A stretch of 64,000 bases of DNA from Rhyzopertha dominica (taxonomy: Eukaryota; Arthropoda; Insecta; Coleoptera; Bostrichidae): the NCBI GenBank assembly GCA_025024175.1, contig QCXZ01000064.1, forward strand, positions 46,955,325 to 47,019,324, written 5' to 3'. Both the position numbers and the translations under genes were made by a program. This document shows, piece by piece, positions 1 to 13,393 of this stretch (the first letter of the stretch is position 1; each line of letters begins with the position of its first letter). Below the pieces are notes generated by a model that was not told where the DNA came from, did no database searches, and worked only from the letters and a program-made list of their open reading frames with translations.

Positions 1-1546
1 AATTTATACCAACATGCATACAATTAACTTCTTATATGTACATCTACATATACTACAAACATCGTGCGTTTAACGTTGTTTTACATTCTACTATTTTTTA
101 AAAGGTTGTTACGGGCATTCACGCCACCATCGTCGCCATCGGAAGAAAGCATATCACAACTTTCTTTAAGGATGACACACTTTCACACTAATCATTGCTT
201 ACGTAACTGTAACTGGTTTGCGCCGTCCTCGCATATCATTTTACATTGTTTTGTCTTGTTGAACTGAAATGCATTTATTTACAAACAACTATAAGGTTAT
301 GAACTGCGGCGTATGAAAATTATAGTACAGCGATCAAATTACTGTATATGATTACGATACCATCTACTATAGTAGCTAAGGACATGAACAATAATATTAT
401 CACCAGGTATTAATATACGTCGAAAATAATTATTCGTATTACATAACCTGCTTATTACCAGTTACAATGATTAAAAGTGTTTTCTTTAATGATAGATAAA
501 TGCAATTAATGAAACAGGTTATACACGGGCTAACAATTTGCGAAAATTACCACTAATTTCTTACTCATTCGTCAACCGTGCGTTTTATTCTATCGTCTAA
601 CATTTTCTCCTTTCATCTCAATCACAACTTAGCAGTGAACATGGAATTAAAATTATTAATTTGGCTTTGAAATTACCCAAAGTAGACGCTAACTAATTCC
701 AAATAAATATTTAATATTATATTTGTCCTGATTACACTTTCAACTTACTATTTATAAAATAAATTAGCATAAAGTAGCAAATAATTCAAGTCAGTTTTAC
801 AATTATTTTTATTTCATATTTTTGATAAAACAATACAGATTAATTTAATGTCGTGCGGATTAATTAACCCTTAATACATTACTCTTTTCCAAAGTATGTG
901 TGCTATATTATTTCCTTGCATATTTACTGGACGGTTTTTCCCGATGTATTGCATTAATAATTAGTTAAATACATTGCGAATTTGCTGAGACATATATAGT
1001 ACGCGAGTTACGGCTTTTGTACAGCGCAGCCAACTTACACTCTTGGATTTCTAACTCTAAGTGCTCTCTTCAGGCTTGCTGAATACAATATACTCGTATT
1101 CGTCCTTGGCAACTGTGGCAATCACCGAAATGTGTCGATGCTATTCCATTCAAGTGCCATTGGCGATAAGTCGGGGATCTTACACGGCAATCTTAAACCC
1201 TACGCTAGCATCATGCAAAAAGTTAATGATCTGGTGGCTTTTATGTTGCCTGGCTTTGTCTTATTGGAAAAGTGTGTTTGGGACAGCATCTGTGTATGGT
1301 ATAGCAACAAAAACTACATCAGAGTGTTAAATTTCCATCAATGAACCGTATTACATATTGCGCCTCATGCTAGGATACCTGGAGTATTAACTGGGTGTTA
1401 AAATCTACATTTTTTTTCCACCGCAACAACGTCTATGTGCGTTATGGCAAAATAAGCAGAATCTGGCTTCTTCAGTGAAGCAAATGAAGTTTCACTCTAG
1501 GTCCCAGTTAAATCAGACTTGATACCATTAGAAGTGAAGAGCTTTG
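1..1546. other. AT-rich DNA with no recognisable gene
   Basis: Only short chance ORFs are present and none resembles a known family or carries a convincing chain of splice sites. A small ORF near 1061-1330 has no signal peptide or domain pattern that I recognise. This stretch could contain the missing first exon of the NPC2-like gene that resumes at 13289, but I could not find an ATG plus hydrophobic stretch ending in a phase-1 donor. Confidence 0.5.
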
Positions 1547-1548
1547 TA

Positions 1549-2215
1549 CAGGGTTTCTATAAATGATTCATGCAACGCACGCGGCGTTGATTTTTGAATT
1601 CTTTGTGCCGCCTTCTTACAACTGCTGCTAAGCTGCAATATGCACGGCGATCACTGAAAATCAATGAGCACGATAGTACTGAATGTTGCAGATCAAGCTG
1701 CAGTCACGAAATGGATGGCTTTATAAAGATCCTCCACCAACTTACGCCTCTATTTTCTTTCAATGATAAGAAATAACAATAATTGTTGGTATAATAGGCC
1801 TGGGGTAACCTCTACAGTCTACAACCTTGCACTGTGGAAGCTTTGTGTAGTACAGCTGACGTTACTATACCACTTAATTTGTGAATTTTACCTTTGCGGC
1901 AAGCTGAAAACAAACACCTCACAAATACGATACATAACCTAAAAGTTATACGAAACCGTGTCAGCCCACAGCTCCGAAATGTGAGCTTTCTGCAACCTTA
2001 AAGTTGATTATCCCACAAGACACCACATAATATGTTGAAAATACAAACTCCCACGCGTTTTCTCATATTAAAACATACTAAATAATTCAACAACCGACAG
2101 ATGACAAGTATACGTCAAAACAATTGTTGTGTTTACCTTCCCGAGGGGCGTCAAACTGTATAAACCATAATTTCCATATGCGCCCTGGATGCATGAATCA
2201 TTTATAGAAACCTTG
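1549..2215. mobile_element. TA-flanked MITE (Tc1/mariner-type ends), long copy
   Basis: Terminal inverted repeats of about 26 bp are visible: the left end starts CAGGGTTTCTATAAATGATT and the right end is its near-complement ending in AGAAACCTTG. TA dinucleotides at 1547-1548 and 2216-2217 look like the target duplication typical of Tc1/mariner elements. There is no transposase ORF, so it is non-autonomous. A shorter relative lies at 25356-25690 and shares the ends plus an internal block (here about 1975-2110, including TTTCTGCAACCTTAAAGTT). The extra central sequence in this copy may be ancestral or a later insertion. Confidence 0.8.
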
Positions 2216-2655
2216 TATAACGGAGTTCTAATTATTTTGCCAATAACAAATAGAAAACGTGGTTCCTACTGTATTTCATATATCGCACACAGACCCACAG
2301 GTAATTCTGCTCATTTTATAACAAACGCACACCACAAACTTATATTTATTTATTAAAAAAATAGTGGGTGCTATCGAAAACTTCTATTTCTATTATATTT
2401 ACAATGTTGGGGTACAAGAACCATAGCCGCCTAATAAACATTTTGCAGTTCGTAAAATATTCTATCCGTCTATAGTTTTCTTAATAAAGTTTTGTGACGA
2501 GAAAATGGACTACAGATTTCAGTTGTTTTTGTGACTAACAAATATATTGTAAATATAAGTGCAAGTTAAGTTCCACTGAAGCAAATCTTTTCGCAAGCTT
2601 CACTTATTATTAAAGGACAAAGGAATGTCAAGCAAAACAACGTTTAAATACTATA

Positions 2656-2656
<1 letters not shown>

Positions 2657-2731
<75 letters not shown>
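2657..2731. repeat. (ATA/TAA)n microsatellite
   Basis: About 25 uninterrupted TAA/ATA units are visible. No function can be inferred. Confidence 0.95.
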
Positions 2732-2733
<2 letters not shown>

Positions 2734-2962
2734 CAAGCTACATTACATTAAGTACAATAAATGAGAAAATACATAAACAAAAACCAAGATAATAACAAAA
2801 TAAAAAGATGTATTGAAAAAGGCGACTACTCAAAAACTCAGATAGCTTTATTTGTGGGACATAACATTCTGCTCTTCCGCACCGCCCTTTAGTGAGAACA
2901 ATGCAACGAGTCTCACATAATGTGCAAAACGAGAATGTGAATGCATATATAAATACATGTGT

Positions 2963-3388
2963 AGCGTGGTGGATTTTGGGGGTATTCGACTTTGAAGGGT
3001 GTTAATAGTACTCTTTATTCCTTGCCGAGCTTTCGACTTTATTTTAAGTCTTCATCAGGGCTTCTACAATAATTATTAATACATATGATTGTAAGTATTA
3101 CTGCTACAATAGTTAGGTATTACATTTTCTCTCGCTGAATGTGAGATAGAGAGATGTAAGACGTCCGTAGTCTAATATGAACCATGTGAATAATTCATTT
3201 ACTGCTGGTCATGTATTATACCGGATTAACTTCGGGGTTGTTTTTAATCCTCTATTGCTGATATCAGTATAATACATGACCAGCAGTAAATGAATTATTC
3301 ACATGGTTCATATGAGAATATGGACGCCTTAAACTAATCTCACATTCCGTGAGACCCTTCAAAGTCGAATACCCCCAAAATCCACCAT
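2963..3388. mobile_element. Inverted-repeat element with a Penelope-like tail
   Basis: An outer inverted repeat of about 36 bp (2963-2999 against 3354-3388, containing GGGGGTATTCGACTTTGAAG) encloses an inner one of about 44 bp (3178-3221 against 3267-3312, containing GACCAGCAGTAAATGAATTA). The left half has the phrase CGACTTTATTTTAAGTCTTC followed by ATCAGGG, a type of sequence seen at the 3' ends of Penelope-like elements. The right half lacks the matching copy, so the arms are asymmetric. Assignment to PLEs rests only on that tail phrase. It could instead be an ordinary fold-back MITE. Confidence 0.55.
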
Positions 3389-4690
3389 ACTAGATATTAA
3401 CAACGTGCGACTGCTATTTCACTTCAGTGTAAATACATATGTATATGTACCTATCCAAAATAATAATAATAAAATTTACAAACAAAGGTTACACACACTT
3501 TTTCCAGATGCCAATGTGTAGCAAGAGAAAAAAAGAAAAAAATTACGTATAGTAATGCGCATAAACAAGAGAAACAGGCCAACGGAGATAACATAATCAC
3601 ACATTATGTCTACCACTCAGCCAGGAGATAAGTACATTCGAAAAGCAGATACAGGATACAGATAAATTCTTAAAATTTTAAAGAATATAGTTATATTTAG
3701 GTGCATTGTTGCAAAATGATCGCACAAAAAGAAAGTCGAGTACGACGGCGGGGTGAGTAAACCCTTATTCATTACATTCAAGTTATGTGCATACGTTCCG
3801 AAAGTTAGTTTTTCAAATAGGTAAGGAGATGACTCAAATCGAGTAATTTTGTGAATAAGAACGGCGAAGTGTAACTGTAGTCTACACTCCATATTTAGCC
3901 ACTGAGATTGCTTAAATGCCCCAGAGATTTGTTATATTCTGAATAAATCGTCGATGCAATTTCCAAAACAGATTCGATCTAATTTAAAAAGAATATAATT
4001 TCAGTCTAACTTTGACCGCGAAAGTTTATGTTACTACAATCCAAATAAAATATTTAACTAGACAAAATTCGAGTTTTTAAAAACTTACCTGTTTCTTAGA
4101 CGCGATGTATTAAAAAGGAAATGTTTTATCTTGGCTTTTATTATAAATAAGTATGTCAAAATATGAAAATTTTTATAGAACGTTGTAGTTACCATTACAT
4201 CGTTCATACTAAATCGTGTTTATTATAAATGTTGCAATTCGCCACATAATATCCAGAAGCAACGTTGAAAAAGAAAGAGAAAAAGATGGACCTTTCAATG
4301 GATTTAAAAGTCTTCAGTTCCTGTTTTACCTTTAGATCTCTGCCGCGCATACACTTTTAATGTCTTTATTTATAGATATAATATTCCGAATTGCTATATG
4401 AAGCGTAAGATGCGTAATATCCCTATATTGTTGCTTTCTGTATCTATATTTATTATAATATTTTATGCACCATAGATACTCATCTGTATCGGATGCCACA
4501 TGCGATGAAACTGCATAAGTATGTAGAAAACCGCAATGTTCCATTCTGCATTCATGTCATATTTAGTAAGTAATACATTTTCTTATGGTACGTTTGTTAT
4601 ATTAATGATCATGACCTAATCATTGGGCTGTGAAATGTCACAGATGGAATTAACAACTCTAACTTGATCTATTTGGAAATTGCTCTTAAA
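3389..4690. other. AT-rich DNA, nothing recognised
   Basis: The only open frames are short (up to about 90 codons) and have no domain pattern. No further inverted repeats or splice-bounded exons stood out. Confidence 0.5.
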
Positions 4691-4693
4691 ATA

Positions 4694-5352
4694 GGCGTTA
4701 CTACGGATAACTCCATTTAAGGATAACGATCTTTGTCATCTGCCAGGCTGCAAAAATGACCTTCTTTAGAAAGAGGATGGATAGAGGTTTTAAATGTCAC
4801 TGGTAGATGGCGGCTACTTACAAGGATATTATTTGTTTGTTACCGCATTAAGAGTGAAACACATATTATAATGATTTATGCGATAGGAAAACCTGAAATA
4901 GGAATATTTAATAGTGCTCATTATGTGCTATGTGACAAGTTGCATCTATCTTTTAAGCGTTTTTGAAATTATTTAAGTTGTTTCGTTGTTTAACATTCGA
5001 TTTGGTGAAATTTAAGGTCGCTTAGAGGAGACAAACAAATACGAGTGTGCGGTACTACATAACCATCTTAATTGTTATTTTACGAAACGTGTTCTTATGA
5101 TACGGAAATTTATACACTTATGACGATAAACTAAATGGTTGATATTTCTAGTTTTATTACTTGAAATGAAAATAAAATCTCTTGTTTGCCAGTAAATTGG
5201 AAATTGCGTCATATTGTGCTTAAGTTTTTAAAAAATGTACTTTTAACATGTAGCGCACCTATGTCCATCCGGAAGAACTTGAATTCGCCGGCAAAAATGG
5301 GGACGCTTCCAAACCGTTTGTTCGGTATCGGAGTTATCCGTAGGTGTTACGT
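4694..5352. repeat. Dispersed repeat, copy 1 (MITE-like)
   Basis: The block 4984-5116 (TTGTTTAACATTCGATTTGG and following) and the block 5257-5345 (AGAACTTGAATTCGCCGGCA) recur in the same order and orientation at about 44118-44253 and 45378-45465. The ends carry inverted motifs: ACTACGGATAACTCC near 4697 against GGAGTTATCCGTAGG near 5332. This points to an old non-autonomous DNA transposon of about 0.66 kb. No coding potential is visible. Confidence 0.6.
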
Positions 5353-6899
5353 ATAGGTTGTACACGTATTTATCGTAATTACTTTATTAATCATAGTTGA
5401 TTACGTTTAGAAGGACAGTCCCGGCTGTTTTCGCGGATGAAATGTTTTGAATAATAAAAAGTATGAGTAATTTAACGCAGAATTCGACTAATCAAGCAGA
5501 AAACTACTTTTAATCGTCATGCAGTTTTAATGGGTCAACTTAATGACAAAGCAATTTCATATCCGTTATTGAATCCCACCAATAGAATAGTGAACTTCGT
5601 GATGATGTATGCAAAAAATATCGTAATGCGCAGCAGTTTACAGGTAACTAAGTGAATTTAAATTGATACGGTTGTGCAGGATAACTTGCACGTTGGATTA
5701 AAAAAAATTGTGCACATTAAGTTGTTTTGATTTAACGTTTTGACACATAAAATGTTTTTTTTTGTTACATAGCTTCGTTTATATCTTGACTCGCACATAA
5801 GATCTGAACAACTTATACGTATATACTTATACTTACTTTTTCGAAATTATTTTGCAATATCTTTCATATAATAAATGTTTCATTCACCTAATTTCTAAAC
5901 GCCTTGTTTCCAAGTGCTGAATTAAACCTAATTTCTTCTTATTGATTAAGTATTCTTTTTTAATTCATAAAGCTATAATACTCCAAGATTATGACTGAAA
6001 ATGACCGTTCCTATTTCGACCGTGAATAATACGCTTCTGCGACTTTGTGTGGTTTCAGTTAACGTTATAGCAACAAGTGATATGTTATGTTGTAATAGCA
6101 AAGAAATCATTGGCACATTAAATGTATTATTGTTAGGACTGTATCCTGCTATATTCATATATTCCAGATCCAATGTATACTTCATGTCAAAAATTCCTTG
6201 ATGACAATATTTACCTCTGAAATCCAAACCATACTGTGCATTTAAGTTGATGCTTTGAACAATTCGTCAACTCAAGCCGAGTGCCCTGAAAAACAATCGT
6301 GCGGTTACCACGCTTAGCAGGTTTTTGTGCGTAGCATTCGGTGTATTTTACAGGCTTGAAGGCAAAGGCCTTTAGTCAAGGCCACAGTCAGAAGATTGAG
6401 ATGGAAAAAAAAAGATTCTCAGTATATTAATCAGCTTAAAATGGTTACTGTGTAGTTTCAGTTACTGATGTATACAAAAGCAGTATGTAACAGTTTAACT
6501 TATATAACATTAGCTTGTAACTTGTAACAGTTTATATTTAACACTTGCTAAACATCTGTAAATTTCCTCGCTGTACACTTTCATTTAAAATTCGCTAGTA
6601 CTATGTAAATGTTGTTGACAAATCTATAATATACAAGGATGTGCCAAATCTTACTTCTTTAAGTAGAATAAAAGTCGTGCTGTAATAAAAAAATAAATCT
6701 AAGTTTATTAGGGGTTTGAATAACATTACTTGGTGTATCATTCCTCTGTACACTTCGTGTAATTTGTGCTTGCGTACAACACCCCTCCTAGTGCCTACAG
6801 TCAAGTTAAAAAATGATAAAGCGTCGTCTTGTAATATCGTCATATCGCAATAATTCCTAAAATTTTGACAAACTGAGGTTGCATTGCATAGATATTTGG
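5353..6899. other. AT-rich DNA, nothing recognised
   Basis: There are short chance ORFs only, including overlapping frames at 5973-6227 on both strands with no recognisable domain. No repeat structure was seen. Confidence 0.5.
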
Positions 6900-7640
6900 A
6901 TGATTTCATCTATAATAGATCAACTGTTACTAATTCATTGAGGTTTTCATCATTCTGCTTACTTTTTGACAAGACTACTACTACTACTACTATTACTAAC
7001 AATTTGGTGAATCTTGATGAACTTTTCTTCATGCTCAGTCTCAAGACCCAAAAAATAATCGGCTTTATTCGAGACGATTTTGAACTGTAGGTGTCCCGGC
7101 TAACCTTGCTGGTTCCGTCTTCATGTCCTTGTGGTTGTCGCATGAAAACAGTTTCTTTTAGCTCTCCATAGAAAAACGCTGTTGATACATCGAAATGTAT
7201 CAAATGCATCTTTTCGCTTGCTGATATACTCAGAATAGCTGGAATTGTTCCCATCCTCGCAACTGTACTGAAAGTTTCACTGTAATCAATGCCGTGTCGC
7301 TAGCTAAACCCCTTGATGACTAGTCTTGTTTGGAACATGTCAATACTGCCGTCAGAATTTGTCTTGAGAGCTTTTTTTCCAGCAGCTTTGATAACACGGG
7401 GACTTTGAAATTCTTAGAACTCAACGAACTGGTCCGGACAACTGGTCACGTGCTTCGACGCTCCATTGTCGATTCACCATACTGTCTCTGCTGTTAAAGT
7501 CTTCTCCACTTGAAGAATATCCTCACTAATGATGCATAGGGCTACATTGGTATCCAAGACGTTGCTCTGAGGGACACTTTTCTTCGGTCGTCCATCAGCA
7601 ATCCACTTCTTGCACTCTGTTATCCAATGTCATTTTGCCT
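6900..7640 (-). pseudogene. Ty1/copia retrotransposon Gag-Pol remnant
   Basis: Read on the minus strand from about 7640 downwards, the translation shows a zinc-knuckle-like WITECKKWIADGRPKK. It is followed by a protease-like W-stop-IDNGASKHVT, which resembles the W-x-DSGAS-H-T of copia aspartic protease. About 60 codons later comes reverse-transcriptase N-terminal sequence: QTRLVIKGFS, GIDYSETFSTVARM, then MHLIHFDVSTAFFYGELKET and a VFMRQPQG motif. These are the copia hallmarks GIDY-ETF-VARM and HxDVxTAF. In-frame stops and a frameshift near 7310 make it non-functional. Protease-like sequence passes almost directly into RT, so the integrase region is missing. The RT is also truncated before its YVDD box. 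Confidence 0.85.
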
Positions 7641-10600
7641 AAACTACTACTAAAAATTGTGTTTTAAATATGAATTCACTTATAAAAAGGTAAAAAATGA
7701 CCTTTGCAGGCTCTTACATAGAATCCAATAATTGGTGTAGATAGTTTTATTATATGCAAAGTTGTCAATTTTAGATATTTTTCCAACTGCATTTAAAAAA
7801 TAACAGCTAAATTAAGTTAAAAGGGCAAATAGAGGATTTCCTACAGATGCATGTGGTTTCTTCCAGGTTTAATATTGTGTGAAGCCTGATACAAAATCTG
7901 AATTCTGCATTCACCTTACTCCATTTTTTACGATAGTTATTGTATGTAAATGGTCTTATTAGTCCAGAGTTGTGGCTTGAATCACCATTTGTTGGAAATA
8001 ATCTGAACTGTAATGAATCAATGGAACATTTTCCAACAATTCTGGATTAATTTCTTCAAAGATTTATAGGTACCTGCGTGCGGTGAGTCCACCTCCATTC
8101 ACCATACATGAAGCCAAAACAAAACAGGAAACACCAGTCCCCCAAAACGCACTTGTTGTAATTGTAATAAATTTTAGTTTCCGTAGACCAGTGCCTCGTG
8201 CAATGCAGATTGAAAATGTCGCCCTCTAAAAATAATATTTGTTAGATTAAATGTCATTAGGAATATATTTTACAGTTTTATATATAATATTAACAGTGTT
8301 GTTAAAACTACGTATTTAAGTTCAAAAACAACTGAGAAAGCAATTTATCTGATAATTTAGCTCTTGTGTATTTATGTCTAATAAAAAAATATTTTATAAC
8401 TATTTGAAAACCAGTTAGGCATTCTCCCTTCTTTTGTTATTTTTTGTTCTATAGTTAAGTTGGACACCTTGGTCCGCTTTGCCTTCCAGAAATCACAGGC
8501 AGCAAGCAAAATTGCGTAAATGAATTTAAATATTGCAGATAAATACTGTGAAAAATGTGGCAATTGAAACTGAGTTACGATAATAATTTAATCAGTATTT
8601 AAATATATGAAAAATAGTAATTACACTACATTTTTAACTACTTGTAGTTAATTACTTAACTACAATAAGTATTAAGTTCACTGAACACCAAATTATTGGA
8701 CATCAACTTCTTCCTCTATTGTCTTGTTTTGGGACACTGCTGAGTAAAGGATCCGTGCTCAACTAGGTTGATCTGGAAAAGGATATCGATTTTCAGGATA
8801 TCCACATGCGGAACATGTTATTGTAATACATTAACTATTTCAAATATATTTCAGAAGCTTCGGTGGAACATTCATTACATTGCAGATAATGTTTCTCGTA
8901 ACTATAATAAACATTGTAATTAAAAAAGGCAAATAAAAAGTTCTTCGCATCAAAAATATGCCACAAACAATATAAATATAACAAATTTATTAAATTCTGA
9001 AAATATGCTTATTAGTTTCTAATGAATTGGTCATGGTTTACTATCATAAATAAAGTAAATTATAAAAAAATATAGAATTTTGGGCTTAATTTTCAAAATA
9101 TATATTAACAACTATACTTTTTTGAAAGGTTAAATTTTTGAAGAAAACTGTCTACTCCACATTTTTTTGGTTAACACGCTGCCTATAAGGCAACTTGGAG
9201 TATTTTTTGACAGATGTCTAAGCTTTAAGTTTCATATTATTGATAGTATTGCCCACTAACTATAGAACGTCGGGTTTAATTAGTATGTGATTGGGTTTTA
9301 TTATTAGATAAGCTAGAAACTTTACTGATCCTACTGTATTAAAGTTAGTGTATTTCACACATGTGCGATCAATATCAGAATATATCTCCGGTGAAATCCC
9401 TACTGGATATAGCACATTACTAAAAGTCTGAAGTGTGTTTAGCGAAGTTGGCTTAAATTAATCTCCTTATTTCCAGTAGTGTTTCTATCCACTTATAGGT
9501 TAGCTCGAAAAGTTTTGCTTTGTTAATACTTTATGTACGACTTGTCTAGCAAAGGAAAGCTTCACTCCACACTGCTTTTACACAGGTCGATATCTGGGCA
9601 AGATAACTGTGCATCAATGCTCGACTTATAGCCCTTAAGGATAGTACTTCTGGATGTTCTGCTTATGCATTGTAATCTCGTTCTGCACATGTATTTTTCC
9701 TCTGTTGGGTATTATAAAATAAATCAAGTAATGTTTTTCTGTTACTCTGAAGAGCCAAACAATAGCACTTTCAAGAAATTTACTAACTCGCCAATGCAGG
9801 CATTTTATTTTCTAGTAAATCATCACATTATCTTCTTCTGATAAACATAATACAAAGAAAAAATTGCTAACATCCAGAAACGATAGACTTGTCATATCTT
9901 TCCATTGAAGAAAAATAACACCCCGGAGCAGTTTTGCATAACTTCAAAACAGAGGCATGTTAAATATGTGGAAACGTGGTGAAATTTATAGATCCTGAAC
10001 TATTAAATTAATTTCCATTACTGAAGCAGTGTTATTAGACTGGGTAATACGCTGGATACGGCCCTCTCTGCAGAAGCGTTTATCGATAAAGCTACTGGAC
10101 ATTTGCCATGCCTTACGTTTAATAAAGATTTGATTTTGACTATGTCTTAGGGTAGTTGTCTTCCTAAACCTATTCAGTTTCAGACAAGCACTAAGGATAG
10201 CTGTAATTAAAAAAAAATTCAGCACCTCTACGAAATGTGATTTATCAGAATTTCAAAATTGATGCATAAAGTGTAATTATATTTATTCGCAATGGATCTG
10301 CAGGATCTAAAAACTTTTAACTAATATTAGATATAACCGCACACAGTCACCTCGCGTAATAATAGATGTTACCAATTTTTATCAGATAAGCAGTTTCTTA
10401 TGATAGTGATAGAGACAATGCAATAGATAGAGATGATAGTTGGCAAAACACAAGTATCTATCTGCCACTATTGATATCCCTTTATTTAGTTTAGAAATAA
10501 ATAAAAATATTAACTTGCAATCATTAAGTAATATTATCTTCTTTGCAAGCTTAAACAAAGCTATTCTAGTAAACAAAACTTGTGTTGCGTTAAACAGTGT

Positions 10601-13288
10601 ATTTCAGAAGCATTACAGCTATCCGATATTCAATTATTTGCCGAAAATTCAATATTCATAATTCATATTAGTTACATATTAACGTGATAACCAGTGGCGA
10701 CTCATGGGTCCAGCAGGTAGTGTAGCACCGACCAGAATAAATATAAAGAAAGAAAATCTATTTGTCGACATACCTTAGTCAATATTTGTGTCGTTGGGCA
10801 AGAAGTCCACGCGTCGATCTTTCTACTTCGCTAATAAATCGCATACATATAGATAGGTACTTCGTACAAATAGTTACAGATTACCAATGAAAGACAGATA
10901 CGAAATTACATGAACAACTAAGTGATCTACTGAACAATCGAACTGAATAATAACAGACGAACACATCAATTGCGTTGGCAATAAATTCAAAACTTGCATC
11001 AAACAATTTAGAAACAGTAAAAATACCAGACTGATATCATCCTTCGATAATCCAGTGAAAATAAAACTACCCCATATAATAGTTTTTTAATTTTCATTCC
11101 GTCTGCTTCAGAGCCTCTTTCCAGATATTTTCATCAGATTATCATCAGCGGCAAGAGACACGACTTGAATTTTGTTTATGTTCGTGTTCATATAATTACC
11201 GTAGCCTAAATAACCAGAATGAAGCAGACGCAAATGTTGCTCCAATGTTGTGTAAGAACGCCAGCCTTTTAACTGCAATCCGGTTCAAATTACGGGCCGA
11301 GGTACGGACTTTTATGCCATGATATTGGAGCAATTTTTAATCGTTCTCCACATAATATACGCTGAGTTGGTAGTTTCAAATTCGATCAGAGACGATTTAT
11401 AAGGCGCTCTGTAATTTAGCTCGTGAGTGCCGGGCCATTGCCGTATTAGCACATAATACCCAATGAATGTATGAAAAAGTGTAAAATAAGAAGCTTTCTG
11501 TAGTGTTTATTGGTAGGCCAATTGCTCTATCGTTCCACAAGAAGAAACCACCGCTGGTGATAACATTTATTACGGTTGACGGAAAAGCACCGCGAGTGCT
11601 TTGAAGGCAAGCTTATGTCTTAAATATGGCTGGCTGTTAATGTTCCTGAACACCTTGACTTAAATTTAAACTAATTACCCAGTGCAAGGTTTAGCATGAT
11701 AATGCAGTTCATGGCTTAGGTAATTGACAAGATCGTTTTGAGGCATAATAAGTACTGATGCAAGGTAAATTTGCCTTACAAACATGTTTTCCATTAGATA
11801 CTTGAAACGGTTGTAATTGTTCAGATTTTGTTAGAAAAATTGTCAGGTACAGATACTACCTAATTTAAATGCAACGTTGAAGTAGAGTAATATTAACAAT
11901 TAAATTGTGTAGGGATCGTATAATACAAAAATACAATTTTTATACGAGAAAAAAAATGCTATTAGGGATCTAACTTATAAAAAGGTTGTTTTAATTCACA
12001 CATAACGAGGTCCTCTATAGCACTGACAATATTTACGATAAATAACAAATTAACAAAGTAGTTGTTGGATGTCAAGTTTTTTTTATTATTTCTTGCAAAG
12101 CTATTAAGTCATTCACTCCATCAAGGCAAAATATTGTACAGTACAATAATATCAGTACCTACTTACGTGTCAAGCAATAAAGGAGTAAAGTAGAATAATT
12201 CACAAACGGATATACGTTGTGATTTACTGTACACTATTATTTCAATAATTAAGTATTAATTTTTTCGGAAAATGTTTTTTTTGCAACAATGGTAACTAAC
12301 AGCATTTCTATTTATTAAAATTGCTATTATATCGTCTTATGTGGCGTACATTTTATCGAATATGCATATTTAGAATTTTTTTTGATAAGAACAAGCAAAA
12401 GAAAAATCCATATAATATACAATGTACAAACTTCAAGCCCAATGGTTGCCAAAATAGCAGTATGGTATGTTTTTCAAGTTTACCTTCAGACTGATTATTT
12501 TGTCAATATCTTTTTATTTAGATAGGTTCCAAGTAGCGCTATTTAAAAAGGTTATGAGCTATAGCCATTAGACTTTTAACTGTAATCTGTTTTACTGTAC
12601 CGTAACGTAAATACCTATCACAGGGATTTAAACTACCATACCTTTGATAACTAATGTTAATAGCTTTCTATATTCAAAGCTGTTAAACAAATAACAGTGC
12701 TTCACTAGCACTCGCCTTGACCACGAGAAAAACCGCTAAATTAATGTGAACTTCTTATCATTTTGCACTACTCGTGTTTAACCCAAAGTTCACGGGTGTA
12801 ATCTTTCACACGCTAGCACCTGCTGTCAATGTGTAGCGACCGGTGGAGCAACATATTTTGAATTGGGAAATTTATATTTATGAATGTAAATAAACAAATT
12901 GCTTATTAACAGCAATGAATAAGATACTAAGACATCAAGTAATATTGGTTGGTTTTGACATTGGGTATTATACAAAACCTTGTATTTCTTTAGTTAAATG
13001 TTATCATGAAGTTTATGAATGTAAACCTACTGCTAATTGCAAATACAAATACTGGCGGTAAAGGTGTCACGTAACCTTTGCATCCAGTATGTGATTATTG
13101 TTTTCTATAGACATAAATAATTTTTATAGCACTTATGCCAGAACGCTGGCTCTAGCAAACACGTGCAAGTATACAAAATGCAAAAATTGCATCTAATTTT
13201 CGTCTAAAGCTTTTATTACTTTTAATGTTTGCACGTTCGGCGTATTTTTAATTGACTCCTGATGTTACTACTTAAATCTTCATTTCAG
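7641..13288. other. Long AT-rich stretch upstream of or within the first NPC2-like gene
   Basis: No conserved coding sequence was found. A transposon-end-like motif (CAGTGGCGACTCATGGGTCC) starts at 10692 and resembles the reverse complement of a motif ending near 27530; both may be solo ends of one hAT-like family. A short inverted repeat pairs ATTCCGTCTGCTTC near 11095 with GAATGAAGCAGACG near 11218. The missing 5' exon of the NPC2-like gene may lie here, but I could not identify it. Confidence 0.45.
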
Positions 13289-13393
13289 GCAAAGCCATGG
13301 AAGAGGAAGCAGTTAGTATCCAGTCATGCACAAAAGCACCTTGCAGACTTCGAAAGGGGCACTCGGTGAATTTGGAGTTCAAGTTTACACCAG
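13289..13393 (+). CDS. Npc2: NPC2-like gene A, exon encoding SC-xxxx-PC region
   Basis: The acceptor is TTTCAG (ending 13288) and the donor is GTTAGT (13394). Length is 105 nt, entered and left in phase 1, exactly like the corresponding exon of gene B (38310-38414). It encodes EEEAVSIQSCTKAPCRLRKG and HSVNLEFKF, covering the second and third conserved cysteines and the strand after them. An in-frame ATG at codon 4 is not a plausible start, because it would leave no signal peptide and would lose the first cysteine. Confidence 0.9.

Noticed and set aside
2657..2731. CRISPR-like or satellite array
   Set aside because: It is a simple trinucleotide run without spacers or a longer unit.
8060..8080. 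TGCG|GTGAGT donor as the end of the missing NPC2 signal-peptide exon
   Set aside because: The required frame hits a TAG four codons upstream and there is no hydrophobic leader.
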